Origin: Thioglobus_B sp964403565
GTDB taxonomy: Bacteria > Pseudomonadota > Gammaproteobacteria > PS1 > Pseudothioglobaceae
Direction of reading: 5' to 3'
DNA: 7,958 nt
Assembly: GCA_964403565.1 (NCBI GenBank)
Contig: CAYOFV010000044.1
Span: 1-7,958, forward strand
Shown here one piece after another: positions 6,056 to 7,958 of this stretch. Both the position numbers and the translations under genes were made by a program. The first letter of the stretch is position 1; each line of letters begins with the position of its first letter. The notes beneath the pieces are model-generated. The model searched no databases. It was given only the letters and a program-made list of their open reading frames with translations, and had not been told where the DNA came from.

Positions 6056-6095
6056 TACATCAATTTATAAATAAACATTTTTAGAATTTTAACCT
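6056..6095. promoter_or_regulatory. Divergent ccmH/uup control region (40 bp)
   Basis: Only 40 bp, almost all A and T, separate the two divergent start codons. On the plus strand TAGAAT (6082-6087) could be a -10 for uup. On the minus strand TATAAA preceded at 17 bp by TTAAAA could serve ccmH. Both would place the transcript start within a few nucleotides of the start codon, implying very short or absent leaders. Such matches arise easily in AT-rich DNA, so the individual boxes are weakly supported. The alternative is that promoters lie inside the opposing coding regions. Confidence 0.3.
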
Positions 6096-7949
6096 ATGCC
6101 ACTGATTACGCTTGACGATATTTCTCTTAGCTTTTCTGATAAGCCAATATTAAATGGCATAAGTGCAACTATTCATAAGGGTGAAAAAATTGCTCTTATT
6201 GGTAGAAATGGCGAAGGCAAATCAACTTTTATGCGTGTGCTTGCTGGGGTTGTACAGCCAGACGATGGAAAAATTAAAATTAAAAATGGCACAACTATAA
6301 GCTACCTTGAACAAACACCACCTCAAGACAATGAAAAAGAATTATTTACTATTGTTGCCGAAGGTTTGGGAGGTATAGGTAACACTATTGCACAATATCA
6401 ACTACTGATCAATACTGGAGAAATTGATAAAGCTGCAAAACTACAAGAAATAATTGACGAACAACAAGCTTGGGATTATTTACACAAAATTGAGGCAATT
6501 CTTAATCGTTTTAACCTAAACCCTCAAAGTAAATTATCAACTTTATCTGGGGGTTGGAGACGTAGAGTGATGCTAGCACGCGCACTTGTTCAAGAGCCGG
6601 ATGTATTGTTACTTGATGAGCCAACAAATCATATGGATATCACTGCTATTCTTGATTTGGAAAAAATGCTTAAAGATTATCACGGAACATTGGTTCTTAT
6701 TAGTCACGATCGCTCGTTTATAGCTGGAATTGTTAATAAAGTATTTGATTTGGATCGCGGTAATTTGGCAATATTTGATTGTGGCTATAAAGACTATGTA
6801 AAACGCAAAGACAATCTACTAAACGCTGAAGAACTAGCAAACAAAAGATTTGATAAAAAACTTGCACAAGAAGAAGTGTGGATTCGCCAAGGCATTAAAG
6901 CAAGAAGAACCAGAAATGAAGGCAGAGTAAGAGCCTTACAAGATATGCGTCAAGAGTTTATCAATAGACGCAAAAAGCAAGGAAAAGTTAAAATCCATAG
7001 TGTTGAAGAAGACGAAAAGCGCACTTCAAAACTTGTATTTGAAGTTAAGAAAATATCTTACAAAATTGCAAATTTAGAACTAGTGAAAGACTTTTCTATG
7101 CTGGTTTTAAAAGGTGAAAAAATCGGCATTATTGGCGGCAACGGATCTGGTAAATCAACATTTATCAAACTATTGTTAGACGAGCTTAAGCCAGATAGTG
7201 GCTCTATTCGCAGATCAAAGACTATTAAGCTTGCATATTTTGATCAGATGCAAGAGAGTCTTGATCCCAATATGAAAGCTATGGATTTTGTATCTGAAGG
7301 CCGAGAGCGAATTGACATTGGTGGCAAGAGTAAGCATGTAATTGGCTATTTACGTCAATTTTTATTTACTGGCAAGCAAGCTATGGCGCCAATACGAATG
7401 TTCTCTGGTGGTGAGAAAAATCGCCTTATGCTTGCAAAAATTTTATCTAAACCTGCTAATCTGTTAGTGCTTGATGAGCCAACAAATGACCTTGATGTAG
7501 AAACGCTAGAATTGCTTGAAGAAATGTTGGTCGACTATACTGGGACTCTAATCCTAATATCGCATGATAGAACCTTTTTAAACAATGTTGTTGGCTCTAC
7601 AGTAGTTATGGATGGTAATGCAAAAATTACTCAGTATGCTGGTGGCTATGATGACTATCTCATTCAAAAACAAGATGAAATAGAAGAAAGAGCAAAAAAC
7701 AAACCTAAGAATAAACCAGTAAAATCAAAAACCAACACTAGTAAAAAACTTAGCTATAAAGAACAGCAAGAACTAAAATCTCTGCCTGATAAAATTGAGA
7801 AAGCTGAAATTGAAATTGGGGAGATTCAAATGAAACTAGCTGATCCTGAGTTTTTTAAACAGGACGAATCACAAGATGCACTTATTCGCTTAGCAAGACT
7901 TGAGTCTGATCTGGAAAGGTATTATGAAAAATGGGGTGAATTAGAATGA
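6096..7949 (+). CDS. uup: ABC-F family ATPase Uup
   Basis: ABC-F proteins are soluble twin ATPases without membrane domains that bind the ribosome E site and influence translation; E. coli Uup was found through increased transposon precise excision. The 617 residues are near the E. coli length (635). The first ATPase has Walker A GRNGEGKST (36-44), signature LSGGW (150-154) and Walker B LLLDEPTNHMD (171-181). The inter-domain linker (about 235-310) contains KLAQEEVWIRQGIKARRTRN (255-274), which is diagnostic of Uup rather than YheS or EttA. The second ATPase has GGNGSGKST (347-355), FSGGE (436-440) and LDEPTNDLD (459-467). A lysine-rich stretch (530-550) leads to the coiled-coil C-terminal domain (about 551-617), a DNA-binding region in E. 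coli Uup. Both catalytic glutamates are present. It diverges from ccmH, and its TGA overlaps the next ATG as ATGA. Confidence 0.97.
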   Translation: MPLITLDDISLSFSDKPILNGISATIHKGEKIALIGRNGEGKSTFMRVLAGVVQPDDGKIKIKNGTTISYLEQTPPQDNEKELFTIVAEGLGGIGNTIAQYQLLINTGEIDKAAKLQEIIDEQQAWDYLHKIEAILNRFNLNPQSKLSTLSGGWRRRVMLARALVQEPDVLLLDEPTNHMDITAILDLEKMLKDYHGTLVLISHDRSFIAGIVNKVFDLDRGNLAIFDCGYKDYVKRKDNLLNAEELANKRFDKKLAQEEVWIRQGIKARRTRNEGRVRALQDMRQEFINRRKKQGKVKIHSVEEDEKRTSKLVFEVKKISYKIANLELVKDFSMLVLKGEKIGIIGGNGSGKSTFIKLLLDELKPDSGSIRRSKTIKLAYFDQMQESLDPNMKAMDFVSEGRERIDIGGKSKHVIGYLRQFLFTGKQAMAPIRMFSGGEKNRLMLAKILSKPANLLVLDEPTNDLDVETLELLEEMLVDYTGTLILISHDRTFLNNVVGSTVVMDGNAKITQYAGGYDDYLIQKQDEIEERAKNKPKNKPVKSKTNTSKKLSYKEQQELKSLPDKIEKAEIEIGEIQMKLADPEFFKQDESQDALIRLARLESDLERYYEKWGELE

Positions 7950-7958
7950 AAAACACCA
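7946..7958 (+). CDS. Start of a gene downstream of uup, cut by the window edge
   Basis: An ATG at 7946 overlaps the uup stop as ATGA and reads M-K-N-T before the sequence ends. GGTGA at 7935-7939, complementary to the UCACC of the 16S rRNA tail, sits 6 nt before this ATG. The overlap and spacing resemble a coupled operon partner of uup. Four codons give no basis for naming a product. Confidence 0.5.

Overview
This window is ordinary chromosomal housekeeping DNA from an AT-rich gammaproteobacterium. The cmk-rpsA-ihfB order, a six-domain S1 of 557 residues, a Uup-type ABC-F protein and a CcmH with LRCPxCQ-like chemistry all point to Gammaproteobacteria. The low GC, heavy AAA/TTT use and compact spacing would fit a marine or symbiotic lineage such as the SUP05/Thioglobus group. 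That placement is inference only. The standard genetic code is used, with TAA, TAG and TGA all serving as stops. I see no insertion sequence, phage, CRISPR array, toxin module or unknown multi-gene system.

Layout. From the right, a four-gene minus-strand run starts at 6055: ccmH, yjbQ, a TPR protein gene and lysS. The first three overlap by 4 nt each (GTGA, ATGA) and lysS follows 8 nt after the TPR stop, so they look like one translationally coupled operon. A 145-bp gap after lysS carries an extended -10 promoter and a perfect 16-bp palindrome. Behind it come cmk, rpsA and ihfB, still on the minus strand, and then tRNA-Lys(UUU), which has its own promoter. On the plus strand, uup is divergent from ccmH across only 40 bp. 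It ends in an ATGA overlap with another gene that runs off the right edge.

How the genes relate. Most of the set serves translation and nucleotide supply: S1, lysyl-tRNA synthetase and its cognate tRNA-Lys, CMP kinase and the ribosome-associated ABC-F protein. IHF beta is the chromosome-architecture member. CcmH serves cytochrome c maturation in the periplasm and is an odd partner for lysS. YjbQ and the TPR protein have poorly defined roles.

The most interesting material is in the non-coding joints. These are a 14-bp RNA hairpin in front of ihfB where a Shine-Dalgarno would normally sit, a hairpin that places the cmk stop codon and a GGA in its loop at the head of the rpsA leader, and the palindrome at the presumed cmk transcription start. 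No gene-free stretch exceeds 300 bp.
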